From an uncultured Acetatifactor sp. (GTDB lineage: Bacteria > Bacillota > Clostridia > Lachnospirales > Lachnospiraceae): 64,000 nt of DNA. Both the position numbers and the translations under genes were made by a program. This document shows, piece by piece, positions 52,130 to 61,061 of the stretch. Location: assembly GCA_944384205.1 (NCBI GenBank), contig CALWSL010000006.1, positions 1 to 64,000 on the forward strand. Reading direction: 5' to 3'. Under the pieces are notes generated by a model, which searched no databases, was not told the DNA's origin, and saw nothing but the letters and a program-made list of their open reading frames with translations. The number at the start of each line of letters is the position of its first letter. Within the stretch, counting starts at the first letter, position 1.

Positions 52130-52311
52130 TGTGTGTATATGTGGATAAGTCGGTGGATTCTGTGGATTTCGCAGAAAAAAGACCCAAAAAACCGACAGTT
52201 ATTCCGTTTTCATCAGAGTTTCAAATTTGCAAGTTAAGTTGCAATGGTACTGAGTTGGTCAATGAAGTGATATGTGGCATGGAAGAAAGATAGAAATGGA
52301 GGTTTGAACGT

Positions 52312-53625
52312 ATGTGGGCATATGAAAGTGTTTTTTATCAAATTTATCCGTTGGGATTTTGTGGAGCGCCTTTTGAGAATGACGGGCAGTTGGAACATCG
52401 TATTTTAAAGGTGAAGGAATGGATTCCTCATATGAAGAAATTAGGAATCAATGCTGTTTATTTTTCACCCATATTTGAATCGGATACCCATGGTTATAAT
52501 ACCAGGGACTATCGCAGGCTTGATGTCCGTTTGGGAACTAACGAGGACTTTAAGGAGGTATGCAGGGCGCTGCACGAGAATGATATCAAGGTGGTTTTGG
52601 ATGGCGTATTCAATCATGTGGGAAGAGGCTTCGGACCGTTTCAGGATGTGGTGCAAAACAGAGAGAATTCCCCGTATCTGAATTGGTTTTACAAAATTGA
52701 TTTGGGAGGAAACTCTAACTATAATGATGGCTTATGGTATGAGGGCTGGGAAGGCAATTATGATTTGGTGAAGCTGAATCTTCGCAACGAAGAGGTTGTA
52801 ACGTATTTGCTGGAGAGTGTTAAATTCTGGGTAGAGGAGTTTGACATTGATGGTCTGCGGCTCGACGTGGCGTACAGCTTAGACGAAGACTTTGTACGTA
52901 GATTACGCTCCTATACGGGCGAATTGAAACAGGACTTCTATTTATTGGGAGAAATGCTGCATGGTGATTACAACCGGCTGATGAATGACGCCATGCTGCA
53001 TTCCGTTACCAATTATGAATGCTATAAGGGACTTTACAGCAGCTTCAACAGTATGAATCTGTTTGAAATTAATCATTCCCTGCTCAGACAGTTCGGACCG
53101 GAAAACTGGACTTTATACAGGGGCAAGCATCTGCTTTCCTTTGTGGATAACCATGATGTGACCAGAGTTGCCAGTATTTTAAGCAATGAGAAGCATTTGC
53201 CGCTGATTTATGCGCTGATGTTCGGTATGCCCGGAATCCCCTGCGTATATTATGGCAGTGAGTGGGGAACGAAGGCAGGAAAGGAAGAGGGCGACCCTGC
53301 GCTCCGTCCCGCTTTTGAGAAGCCGGAGTGGAATGAATTGTGTGATTTTATCAGCAGGCTCAGCGAGGCAAAGAAGCATTCCGAGGCGTTGAATTACGGA
53401 AGCTTCCGTTCTGTGCTTCTGACAAACAAACAGTGTATTTTTGAAAGAAAATCGGAGCATGAAAGAGTGCTGGTTGCCATCAATGCGGACGGTGAGGATT
53501 TTACGGCGCATTTCGATGCGGGCTGCGGAACTGCGGTGAATCTGATAGACGGAACCGCCCATGATTTTGGCGGCGGAAGTGTGCTTCCTGCATATAGTGC
53601 TTATTATTGGAAAATGGAACAATAA
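52312..53625 (+). CDS. GH13 alpha-amylase-family glycosidase
   Basis: A 437-residue cytoplasmic enzyme (no signal peptide) with TGGAGG upstream of ATG 52312. The GH13 conserved regions are all present: DGVFNHVG (I), GLRLDVAY with the catalytic Asp nucleophile (II), LLGEMLHG with the Glu acid (III) and FVDNHDVTR with the third Asp (IV). The start MWAYESVFYQIYPLGFCG is typical of a cyclomaltodextrinase/neopullulanase-like subgroup. It probably breaks down imported malto-oligosaccharides. Confidence 0.9.
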   Translation: MWAYESVFYQIYPLGFCGAPFENDGQLEHRILKVKEWIPHMKKLGINAVYFSPIFESDTHGYNTRDYRRLDVRLGTNEDFKEVCRALHENDIKVVLDGVFNHVGRGFGPFQDVVQNRENSPYLNWFYKIDLGGNSNYNDGLWYEGWEGNYDLVKLNLRNEEVVTYLLESVKFWVEEFDIDGLRLDVAYSLDEDFVRRLRSYTGELKQDFYLLGEMLHGDYNRLMNDAMLHSVTNYECYKGLYSSFNSMNLFEINHSLLRQFGPENWTLYRGKHLLSFVDNHDVTRVASILSNEKHLPLIYALMFGMPGIPCVYYGSEWGTKAGKEEGDPALRPAFEKPEWNELCDFISRLSEAKKHSEALNYGSFRSVLLTNKQCIFERKSEHERVLVAINADGEDFTAHFDAGCGTAVNLIDGTAHDFGGGSVLPAYSAYYWKMEQ

Positions 53626-53675
53626 TTAACAAGGCTTCTTTGGTAAATCTTTAGAAATTCTTCTGTAAATATATA

Positions 53676-53740
53676 TTGACAAATAATATTATATGCCGTA
53701 TAGTATGCGTAACAAGCAATATTATATGGCATATAATATT
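53676..53740 (+). promoter_or_regulatory. Promoter with twin PadR-type operators
   Basis: TTGACA (53676-53681), 17 bp, TATAGT (53699-53704). Operator 1 (53685-53707) lies in the spacer and -10: half-site AATATTATATG, one central base, then a degenerate complement. Operator 2 (53718-53740) has the same half-site, one base, and the perfect complement. Both half-sites are identical. Autoregulation by the PadR protein encoded next is the simplest reading. Confidence 0.75.
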
Positions 53741-53817
53741 ATGCAGAAATATAAGATGCCCGAATCGGGAAAATATAGTCAGGGGGCAGGGAAACTTAAT
53801 AGAAAGGGAGAGATTGC

Positions 53818-54135
53818 ATGGTATTTAATACAGGTGCGGCGCTGCTGGATGCGATTGTGCTGGCAGTTGTGTCCAAGGAGCCGGAAGGAACGTATGGGTA
53901 TAAGATTACCCAGGAAGTCCGGCAGGTGATTGAATTGTCGGAATCCACGCTTTATCCTGTACTGCGGAGATTGCAGAAGGACGAATGTCTGGAGGTCTAT
54001 GACAGGGAATGTGCAGGACGAAACAGACGGTATTACAAGGTTACCAGCAGAGGCTGGGCGCAATTAAGGTTGTATGAAAGTGAATGGCGGGAATATTCAG
54101 ATAAGATAACACGTCTTTTTGAAGGGAGAATTTAA
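53818..54135 (+). CDS. PadR-family transcriptional repressor
   Basis: A 105-residue winged HTH protein with AGGGAGAG before ATG 53818: ALLDAIVLAVVSKEPEGTYG, LSESTLYPVLRRLQ as recognition helix, and the wing GRNRRYYKVTSRG. The short C-terminal helix for dimerisation follows. It is the first gene of a three-gene operon (gaps 3 and 18 bp). Two palindromic sites in its own promoter suggest autorepression. Confidence 0.9.
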   Translation: MVFNTGAALLDAIVLAVVSKEPEGTYGYKITQEVRQVIELSESTLYPVLRRLQKDECLEVYDRECAGRNRRYYKVTSRGWAQLRLYESEWREYSDKITRLFEGRI

Positions 54136-54138
54136 GTT

Positions 54139-54831
54139 ATGAACAGAGTTGATTTTATGAACCAACTGGAGAGTCTGCTCCAGAATATTTCGCCCGCGGA
54201 ACGGGAAGAGGCTTTACAATACTATAATGAATATTTTAACGACGCGGGAGAAGAGAATGAGCAGGATGTCATTGAAGCTCTTGGAAATCCTGCAAAAGTT
54301 GCTGAAAATATCAAAAGAGATTTGTATGGAAGCGGATATGGAGATAATACTTATCAGAGAGCTCCGGTAAATAACAGAGCTGTTACAGAGTACAAACCGA
54401 CAGAGGAGATGCAGGGGAAAGAAAATAAATTGTCCACAGGAATGATTGTGCTGATTGTTGTGCTTTGTGTATTTGCTTCCCCGATTATTCTGGGATTAGC
54501 GTCGGCTGTATTTGGTACGTTGGCAACAATTATTGCCGCATGGTTTTCCGTCATTTTCGGCTTTGGAGTGGCAGCTTTGATTCTGCTGATTATCATGCTG
54601 GTGCTTCTTGCAGTCGGTATCATGTGTATCCCCTCTTCACCGTTTGCAGGTGTAGCCGTGCTGGGCGGCGGTTTTATCTGCGGCAGTCTGGGAATCCTGT
54701 TTATGATGCTGACGGTTGCTATGGCGGGAATTGCCACACCGGCTATTTTCCGGGGAATCGTAAGCCTGTGCCGGAAATTGTCTGGCAAAAAGAAGGCAGA
54801 GAAAACTGAGTGCGAGAAGAAGAGTCTATAG
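54139..54831 (+). CDS. DUF1700 membrane protein
   Basis: A 230-residue protein. The first 65 residues are the HAAS/DUF1700 helical domain (MNRVDFMNQLESLLQNISP, EREEALQYYNEYFNDAGEEN, VIEALGNPAKVAENI). Four or five membrane helices follow (residues about 95-210) and a basic tail. Such proteins always go with PadR and DUF4097 partners and are thought to take part in envelope sensing. No activity is known. Confidence 0.85.
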   Translation: MNRVDFMNQLESLLQNISPAEREEALQYYNEYFNDAGEENEQDVIEALGNPAKVAENIKRDLYGSGYGDNTYQRAPVNNRAVTEYKPTEEMQGKENKLSTGMIVLIVVLCVFASPIILGLASAVFGTLATIIAAWFSVIFGFGVAALILLIIMLVLLAVGIMCIPSSPFAGVAVLGGGFICGSLGILFMMLTVAMAGIATPAIFRGIVSLCRKLSGKKKAEKTECEKKSL

Positions 54832-54849
54832 TAGGATGGAGGATATTCA

Positions 54850-55803
54850 ATGAAAAAGTTTATGAAGGTGTGTGGCATAACCGCATTGATATTATTTATT
54901 TTGGGTCTTGTGTTAGCGCTTGTGGCAGGAACGACAGCGGGGGCAAAAAGCATCAGCGAGATTGTGGAAAGTGTTACCAGAGGAAAGGTACATGTGAATC
55001 TGGGAGGTCCCGATGATTGGGGAATCTATATTAATGAGGGCGATTCCGATATTTTATATGATATTGATGAAACAAAATTATTTGACGACGATTACGAGAT
55101 TTTTCGCGGTGACGTCGACAAATTCGCGGTGGGAAGCGATATCAGCAGGCTTGACATAGAGGCAGGCGGCTGCGTTCTCTATCTGCAACCCTCGGAGGAT
55201 AACAATTTTTATATTGCGTCTGCCGGAAACGGAAAATTCCAGTGCTATATAAAAAATAACACTTTGTATGTAAAAACCAGTCATACGTTAACGAAGTGGA
55301 ATGATTATGGGGATTTCGAGATTACCTTATATATCCCCGCAGATTACAGATTTGCACAGGCAGAGGTGGAGCTTGGAGCAGGATATCTGGGCGTGCCGGA
55401 GCTTTTGGCAAACGAAGTGGAGCTTACGGTTGGCGCCGGTCAGATTGAAGTGGACCGTTTGGTAGCCGATACCTGCGATATTGAGGTAGGCATGGGTGAA
55501 ATCCTGCTTGAAAATGTGCAGGTGACTGAGATGGATGCCGAGGCAGGTATGGGACACCTGTGGCTGGAGGGCACGATTCTTGGCGATGTAAATGCTGAAT
55601 GCGCTATGGGGTCCATAGAGATGAATTTGTCCGGCAGGGAAGAGGAATTTAACTATACGCTGGAGGCGGCTATGGGAAGCGTAACCATCGGAAATGAGGA
55701 TTACAGCGGACTGGCACATGATAAGGCGGTGCGGAATTCCGCTGACAAAACAATGACAATTGAGTGTGCCATGGGAAGCATTGAAGTTAATTTTATGAAT
55801 TAA
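54850..55803 (+). CDS. DUF4097 beta-strand-repeat envelope protein
   Basis: A 317-residue protein: a membrane helix at residues 8-30 (ITALILFILGLVLALVAG), then mostly short beta-strand repeats with Gly-Met motifs (VEVGMGEILLENVQ, EAGMGHLWLEG, ECAMGSIEMNL, EAAMGSVTIGN), i.e. a right-handed-helix or bactofilin-like fold. It is probably on the outer face of the membrane. Together with DUF1700 and PadR it forms one transcription unit. Confidence 0.85.
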   Translation: MKKFMKVCGITALILFILGLVLALVAGTTAGAKSISEIVESVTRGKVHVNLGGPDDWGIYINEGDSDILYDIDETKLFDDDYEIFRGDVDKFAVGSDISRLDIEAGGCVLYLQPSEDNNFYIASAGNGKFQCYIKNNTLYVKTSHTLTKWNDYGDFEITLYIPADYRFAQAEVELGAGYLGVPELLANEVELTVGAGQIEVDRLVADTCDIEVGMGEILLENVQVTEMDAEAGMGHLWLEGTILGDVNAECAMGSIEMNLSGREEEFNYTLEAAMGSVTIGNEDYSGLAHDKAVRNSADKTMTIECAMGSIEVNFMN

Positions 55804-55820
55804 AATAGCTGCTATTTTTA

Positions 55821-55860
55821 AAAGGTCGAATTTGGTTTTGATTACCGGATTCGGCTTTTT
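55821..55860 (+). terminator. Terminator of the PadR operon
   Basis: AAAGGTCGAAT (55821-55831) pairs, with G-U pairs, with ATTCGGCTTTT (55849-55859), T-run to 55860. Confidence 0.6.
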
Positions 55861-56045
55861 ACATGGAGAAATAGTAAAAGTATGGAAAACCATGCGAAAA
55901 ACAATATGGTGTAATGATGAAATATTGATAAATAAACGCGATTGCGAATAGGTCATAAAGCTGCAGGGGATAATAGTGCAGATTAACTGATGTCAATAGG
56001 GCATAATTGTGATATTATGAATTTTATGGAAGGAAGGGAGAAAAA

Positions 56046-56627
56046 ATGAGAAAAAAGCTTGTGATAATGACTGTTTTGTCATGCGTAGTTTTATTTGCGG
56101 GCTGCGGTGATAAAGAGGAAGAAACAGAACCAACTCAGACAATCACCGATACGGTAGAGACACCGACGGAGGAAAAGGATAAGACTCAGCAGATAGAAGG
56201 ATATCAGGTGATGGATGGGACAGATGTGCCGGTTAGGATAAGCTTTACTCTGGAAGAAATTCAGAAGGGTGAGGCAGCCTACAAGATTTTGACAGAAAAA
56301 AATACGAATCTGGCGGTTCCCAAGGATGATGAGGAGTATATAATTGTGACCTTTAAAATTTCCTACGATGAAGGAGGGGCGGATGAGATTTACCTTGCGG
56401 AGAATCACGCATCATTACAGAGTGCAAGCCTGTATTTTGCATTATCCAACGGAGACAGCAATGCGGAAGATATGACGGAATATTTGCCAGACAGTGTTTA
56501 TAATCTAAGAATTGCCAAAGGGGACAGTGCGCAGGGCTCTGTTGCATTCCTGCATAAAAAGGATAGTATAGAGCCGTTATATTTCCTTGGATTTAATAAC
56601 AGTATTTCATTTGATGTGAGCAAATAA
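56046..56627 (+). CDS. Lipoprotein with a DUF4352-like domain
   Basis: A 193-residue protein with GGAAGGGAG upstream. The signal peptide ends in the lipobox LFAGC (Cys20), followed by an acidic, Thr-rich linker (residues 21-55). Residues about 70-193 fit a single immunoglobulin-like domain of the DUF4352 type (EEYIIVTFKISYDEGG, GDSAQGSVAFLHKKD). It is anchored outside the cell membrane. The function is unknown. It lies behind the PadR operon but has its own gap of about 240 bp. Confidence 0.75.
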   Translation: MRKKLVIMTVLSCVVLFAGCGDKEEETEPTQTITDTVETPTEEKDKTQQIEGYQVMDGTDVPVRISFTLEEIQKGEAAYKILTEKNTNLAVPKDDEEYIIVTFKISYDEGGADEIYLAENHASLQSASLYFALSNGDSNAEDMTEYLPDSVYNLRIAKGDSAQGSVAFLHKKDSIEPLYFLGFNNSISFDVSK

Positions 56628-56630
56628 AAA

Positions 56631-56674
56631 AAAGAGTGTAGACAGATGAGTAATTTCATCTGTCTACACTCTTT
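56631..56674. terminator. Very strong bidirectional terminator
   Basis: A perfect 19-bp stem, 56631-56649 with 56656-56674, and a 6-nt loop; A/T runs on both sides. It starts 3 bp after the lipoprotein stop codon. Confidence 0.92.
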
Positions 56675-56905
56675 TTGCGTGGGTTTTGGCGGCAGTCTGT
56701 TGCTTATATATGGTTGACAGAAATGGAGGCTGGCAATAACATCCTCCAGAATATTCGGGGTGATGAGTGAAATATCAGAAAATGGTATATGATATGCAAA
56801 CTGTTTTAAGTCAATCCGGTATGCTTTCAGTGTCTTCTTATCCAGTCTCTTTTGATTTTCGCAGTAATTCAAATAGTTATTTATCTGTGTCTCTAAGTTA
56901 TTCAT
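56675..56905 (-). pseudogene. 5' stub of a XerC/D-like integrase gene
   Basis: The first about 62 residues (MNNLETQINNYLNYCENQKR, TLKAYRIDLKQF, LITPNILEDVIASLH) are the N-terminal core-binding domain of a tyrosine recombinase. The similarity then stops and the frame runs into the terminator hairpin. The start keeps a good AAAGGAGA site. It lacks the whole catalytic domain. Confidence 0.7.
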
Positions 56906-57002
56906 AATGAAATCTCCTTTGTTTTTTACAATATTTTATCAAAAATATTTTGTATAGAAGTGTATTCTTTGTCAATGCCAAGAGATGCGACAAAAAAGTG
57001 GA

Positions 57003-57032
57003 TTGCATTGAGGAAATAAACCGTGCTATGAT
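57003..57032 (+). promoter_or_regulatory. Promoter of the HD hydrolase gene
   Basis: TTGCAT (57003-57008), 18 bp, TATGAT (57027-57032). Confidence 0.5.
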
Positions 57033-57087
57033 TTTATGCAGAAATAGGAATATCAGTAAAAGGTACTGTAAAGGATAGGAGAACATC

Positions 57088-57744
57088 ATGAAGATTAAGT
57101 TGGCGGATATTGAAAAGGACGAGGCAATCAAGTGTTATATCAAAAAAGCAGATGAATCTCTGGTGGCATTGGGGTATACGGAACACAGCTTTCCCCATGT
57201 GTGCAAGGTGGCAGCTACAGCGTACAGGATTTTGGAAACATTAGGTTATGATACAAGGGATGCGGAGCTTGCTGCGATTGCAGGGTATTTGCATGATATC
57301 GGAAATGTGGTTAACAGAATAGATCATGCGCAGAGCGGCGCGGTTATGGCTTTCCGGATTTTGGACAGGATGAATGCGGAACCGGATGAGATTGCGACAA
57401 TCGTGACGGCAATCGGCAATCACGATGAATCCACGGCTTTTCCGGTGAATCCCGTGGCGGCAGCGCTGATTATTGCGGATAAGACAGATGTGCGTTGCAG
57501 CAGAGTACGGAATCAGGCAATTTCCAATTTTGATATTCATGACAGAGTGAATTATTCGGTAAAGGAGTCGGAGCTTTATATTGATAAAAAAGAAATCTGT
57601 CTAAACCTCAAAATTGAGACGGATATTTGTACTGTAATGGACTATTTTGAAATTTTTTTGAACCGCATGATTCTCTGTAAAAAATCTGCAGAAAAGCTGG
57701 GGGTTAAATTTGCACTTATTATGAATGGACAGAAGATGATTTAA
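57088..57744 (+). CDS. HD-domain phosphohydrolase
   Basis: A 218-residue protein with TAGGAG before ATG 57088. The HD motif is visible: HSFPHVCKVAATAYRIL (first His), AGYLHDIGNVVNRIDHAQSG (His-Asp), AIGNHDESTAFPVN (next His) and LIIADKTDVRCSRVR (closing Asp). HD enzymes cleave phosphate esters of nucleotides or cyclic nucleotides. Related clostridial proteins are annotated simply as HD-domain hydrolase. The C-terminal 60 residues have no motif. Confidence 0.85.
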   Translation: MKIKLADIEKDEAIKCYIKKADESLVALGYTEHSFPHVCKVAATAYRILETLGYDTRDAELAAIAGYLHDIGNVVNRIDHAQSGAVMAFRILDRMNAEPDEIATIVTAIGNHDESTAFPVNPVAAALIIADKTDVRCSRVRNQAISNFDIHDRVNYSVKESELYIDKKEICLNLKIETDICTVMDYFEIFLNRMILCKKSAEKLGVKFALIMNGQKMI

Positions 57745-57754
57745 AAATACTTTG

Positions 57755-57817
57755 TTGACATTTTTTCCTCCAAATTTATAATTCCCCTTGACAAAACGCC
57801 CCCTCATGGACTATATT
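57755..57817 (+). promoter_or_regulatory. Tandem promoters of the valS leader
   Basis: P1: TTGACA (57755-57760), 16 bp, TATAAT (57777-57782). P2: TTGACA (57788-57793), 18 bp, TATATT (57812-57817). P2 would start the transcript near 57824, at the 5' end of the T-box. Confidence 0.75.
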
Positions 57818-57823
57818 CATGAA

Positions 57824-58130
57824 TATAGCAAAAAGGCAATGACGAAGAGGAGTACGCATTACCCCTTAACAGAGAGAGCGGTTACCAAAAAGGCGCTGTA
57901 AGACCGCTTGAAGGAAGGAATGTGGAAGGTAGCTTCCAAGCCGGAGGACCCAGAGCTGCGGGAATTAGACCTGCGCTGTAAGCCCTCACGGGTTATCCCC
58001 GTTACAGGATAGCGCTTTATGGTATGTATCGGCATATCCGAAGCTGCATGAGGCAGCCGTCAGGCTGCGAACAAAGGTGGTACCGCGTTAATGACGCCCT
58101 TTGCTGATGAAAGTCAGCAAAGGGCTTTTT
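57824..58130 (+). promoter_or_regulatory. T-box riboswitch of valS
   Basis: The conserved T-box sequence AAAGGTGGTACCGCG stands at 58073-58087. It is followed by the terminator GCCCTTTGCTGA (58096-58107)/TCAGCAAAGGGC (58114-58125) with TTTTT. Upstream 57835-58070 contains stem I with the AGAGAGAGCGG bulge region (57870-57885) and a GGAAGGTAGCTTCC hairpin; GTA at 57929-57931 is a likely valine specifier codon. Uncharged tRNA-Val would stabilise the antiterminator and switch valS on. Confidence 0.9.
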
Positions 58131-58147
58131 GTGTGTTCAATGAGCCG

Positions 58148-58226
58148 GGCGCACATGCGTGTGCGCCATCTGAGAGTCGTCATGCCGGATTGTGCTTGCA
58201 CGAATCCGATATGAGGACTCTCAGAT
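58148..58226 (+). repeat. Palindrome and about 59-nt hairpin between T-box and valS
   Basis: GGCGCACA (58148-58155) pairs with TGTGCGCC (58160-58167). Directly behind, ATCTGAGAGTC (58168-58178) pairs with GACTCTCAGAT (58216-58226), enclosing a further stem (CGGATTGTGC with GCAC-G-AATCCG) and a 2-nt loop. ATGTACAT is repeated (58229-58236 and 58241-58248). This is not part of the T-box fold and looks like an inserted small element. Confidence 0.6.
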
Positions 58227-58308
58227 GATGTACATGATAATGTACATTCGGCGAATGTCGCATCCGGGCAGCTTAGCTGCGAGGCTGGCAAAAGAAAGGA
58301 GAAGCAAT

Positions 58309-61005
58309 ATGAGCAAAGAATTAGCAAAAACTTATGACCCCAAAGGCATAGAAGACAGATTGTATCAGAAGTGGCTTGACAAAAAATATTTCCACGCAGA
58401 GGTAGACCATAGCAAAACCCCCTTTACGATTGTAATTCCGCCCCCAAACATTACAGGACAGCTTCACATGGGTCACGCCCTTGACAATACGATGCAGGAT
58501 ATTCTGATCCGTTTCAAGAGAATGCAGGGCTATAACGCACTGTGGCAGCCCGGAACTGACCACGCCAGCATTGCAACCGAGGTCAAGATTATCGAGAAAT
58601 TAAAAGAAGAAGGAATCGACAAGCAGGACCTTGGACGTGAAAAATTCCTTGAGAGAGCATGGGACTGGAAAAAGGAGTACGGCGGACGTATTATCAGCCA
58701 GCTCAAGAAATTAGGCTCCTCCTGCGACTGGGACAGAGAGCGTTTCACCATGGACGAGGGCTGCAACAAGGCAGTTACCGAGGTTTTTGTAAAGATGCAC
58801 GAAAAAGGCTACATTTACAAAGGCTCCCGCATCATCAACTGGTGTCCCGTATGTAACACCTCCATCTCCGATGCAGAGGTAGAATATCAGGAGCAGGCAG
58901 GACATTTCTGGCATATTAAGTATCCCTTGATAAATGAGGACGGCACGCCAAGTACAACAGAGTTTCTGACCTTCGCAACCACACGTCCGGAGACCATGCT
59001 GGGCGATACCGCGGTGGCAATTCACCCTGAGGATGAGCGTTATCAGCATTTAATCGGCAGAAAGGTAATGCTGCCTTTAATGAATCGCGAGATTCCCATT
59101 GTTACCGATACCTATGTAGACAGAGAGTTCGGTACCGGTGTTGTTAAAATCACACCCGCTCACGACCCTAATGACTTTGAGGTGGGAAAACGTCACAATC
59201 TGCCTGTTATCAACGTAATGAACGATGATGCAACCATCAATGAAAACGGCGGCAAATTTGCAGGCATGGATCGCTACGAGGCGCGCAAGGCAATCGTAGA
59301 AGAACTGGATAGTATGGGACTGCTTGTCAAGGTGGAGGATTACTCCCACAACGTAGGTACTCATGACCGTTGTAAGACGACGATCGAGCCTTTGGTAAAG
59401 GAGCAGTGGTTCGTTAAGATGGACGAGCTGATTAAGCCCGCAGTAAAAGCTGTTCAGGACGGCGAAATCAAGCTGATTCCCGAACGTATGGAAAAGACCT
59501 ACTACAACTGGACCGATAATATCCGCGACTGGTGTATCAGCCGTCAGCTCTGGTGGGGACATCGGATTCCCGCATATTACTGTGACGAGTGTAAGGAAGT
59601 AGTGGTAGCAAAAGAAATGCCGGATGTATGTCCGAAGTGCGGATGCACCCATTTCACACAGGACCCTGACACACTGGATACCTGGTTTTCCTCCGCTCTG
59701 TGGCCCTTCGAGACCTTAGGGTGGCCTGAGCAGACCGAGGACTTAAAATACTTCTATCCCACGGACGTACTGGTAACCGGATATGATATTATTTTCTTCT
59801 GGGTTATCCGTATGATTTTCTCAGGCTATGAGCAGATGGGCGAGAAACCCTTTAAGACGGTATTGTTCCACGGCTTAGTCAGGGACAGCCAGGGACGCAA
59901 GATGTCCAAATCTCTCGGAAACGGTATTGACCCGCTGGAGATTATCGACCAGTACGGCGCCGATGCGCTGAGACTGACGCTGATTACCGGCAATGCGCCC
60001 GGAAATGATATGCGTTTTTACTATGAAAGAGTAGAAAACAGCCGTAACTTTGCAAACAAGGTATGGAATGCTTCCCGTTTCATCATGATGAACATGGAGC
60101 AGGCTTTGGAAAAGACGGGCAAGGAAGTTACCGTCCCCGGGGCGGCGGATTTGGAGCCTGTGGATAAATGGATTTTATCCAAATTAAATACCTTGATAAA
60201 AGATGTTACCGACAATATGGAGCATTTTGAGCTTGGTATCGCAGTACAGAAGGTTTACGACTTCATCTGGGATGAGTTCTGCGACTGGTACATTGAGATG
60301 GTAAAACCCCGTCTGTACAATTCCGACGACGCGGCAAGTCAGAATGCGGCTCTCTGGACTTTGAAAACGGTATTGATTGATGCGTTAAAGCTGCTTCATC
60401 CGTATATGCCTTTCATTACCGAAGAAATCTTCTGCACCTTACAGAGTGAGGAAGAGTCCATTATGATTAGCAAATGGCCTGAGTATACGGAGGAGAGAAG
60501 CTTTGCCAAGGAAGAAAAGGATATCGAAACCATCAAGGAAGCTGTCCGCGGCATCCGTAATATCCGTACCGAAATGAATGTTGCACCCAGCCGCAAGGCA
60601 AGCGTATATGTAGTAAGTGAGGACGACGGTATTTTAAATACTTTTACCGAAGGCAGACTGTTCTTTGCTTCTCTGGCGTACGCAAATGAAGTCACAACGG
60701 TCAACGAGTTGACCGGGCAGAAGGATAAGACCGGTATTGCCCAGGATGCGGTATCCGTAGTGATTCCCGGCGCAACCCTCTACATTCCTTTTGCAGAGCT
60801 GGTAGATATTGCACAGGAAATTGAGCGTCTGAAAAAAGAACAGAAGCGTCTGGAGGGTGAGCTTGCCCGCGTAAATGGTATGCTTTCCAACGAGCGTTTC
60901 CTTTCCAAGGCTCCCGAAGCAAAGATTGCAGAGGAAAAAGAGAAGCTTGCAAAGTATACGCAGATGATGGAGCAGGTAACGGAGCGTCTTGCTCAGCTAC
61001 AGTAA
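58309..61005 (+). CDS. valS: Valyl-tRNA synthetase
   Basis: An 898-residue class I synthetase starting at ATG 58309 with AAAGGAG; a longer frame from 58192 would run through the hairpin element. Motifs: HMGHALDNT (HIGH, about residue 50), editing domain ([19 protein letters not shown]), [12 protein letters not shown] (KMSKS, about residue 526), [15 protein letters not shown]. The C-terminal coiled coil ([19 protein letters not shown]) is typical of ValRS. It charges tRNA-Val and clears mischarged Thr. It is regulated by the T-box. Confidence 0.96.
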   Translation: MSKELAKTYDPKGIEDRLYQKWLDKKYFHAEVDHSKTPFTIVIPPPNITGQLHMGHALDNTMQDILIRFKRMQGYNALWQPGTDHASIATEVKIIEKLKEEGIDKQDLGREKFLERAWDWKKEYGGRIISQLKKLGSSCDWDRERFTMDEGCNKAVTEVFVKMHEKGYIYKGSRIINWCPVCNTSISDAEVEYQEQAGHFWHIKYPLINEDGTPSTTEFLTFATTRPETMLGDTAVAIHPEDERYQHLIGRKVMLPLMNREIPIVTDTYVDREFGTGVVKITPAHDPNDFEVGKRHNLPVINVMNDDATINENGGKFAGMDRYEARKAIVEELDSMGLLVKVEDYSHNVGTHDRCKTTIEPLVKEQWFVKMDELIKPAVKAVQDGEIKLIPERMEKTYYNWTDNIRDWCISRQLWWGHRIPAYYCDECKEVVVAKEMPDVCPKCGCTHFTQDPDTLDTWFSSALWPFETLGWPEQTEDLKYFYPTDVLVTGYDIIFFWVIRMIFSGYEQMGEKPFKTVLFHGLVRDSQGRKMSKSLGNGIDPLEIIDQYGADALRLTLITGNAPGNDMRFYYERVENSRNFANKVWNASRFIMMNMEQALEKTGKEVTVPGAADLEPVDKWILSKLNTLIKDVTDNMEHFELGIAVQKVYDFIWDEFCDWYIEMVKPRLYNSDDAASQNAALWTLKTVLIDALKLLHPYMPFITEEIFCTLQSEEESIMISKWPEYTEERSFAKEEKDIETIKEAVRGIRNIRTEMNVAPSRKASVYVVSEDDGILNTFTEGRLFFASLAYANEVTTVNELTGQKDKTGIAQDAVSVVIPGATLYIPFAELVDIAQEIERLKKEQKRLEGELARVNGMLSNERFLSKAPEAKIAEEKEKLAKYTQMMEQVTERLAQLQ

Positions 61006-61061
61006 AATTGTCTGAACTTTCGGTTTTGGCTACAGATACAGCTTTCAGACGAAAAAGAGGC

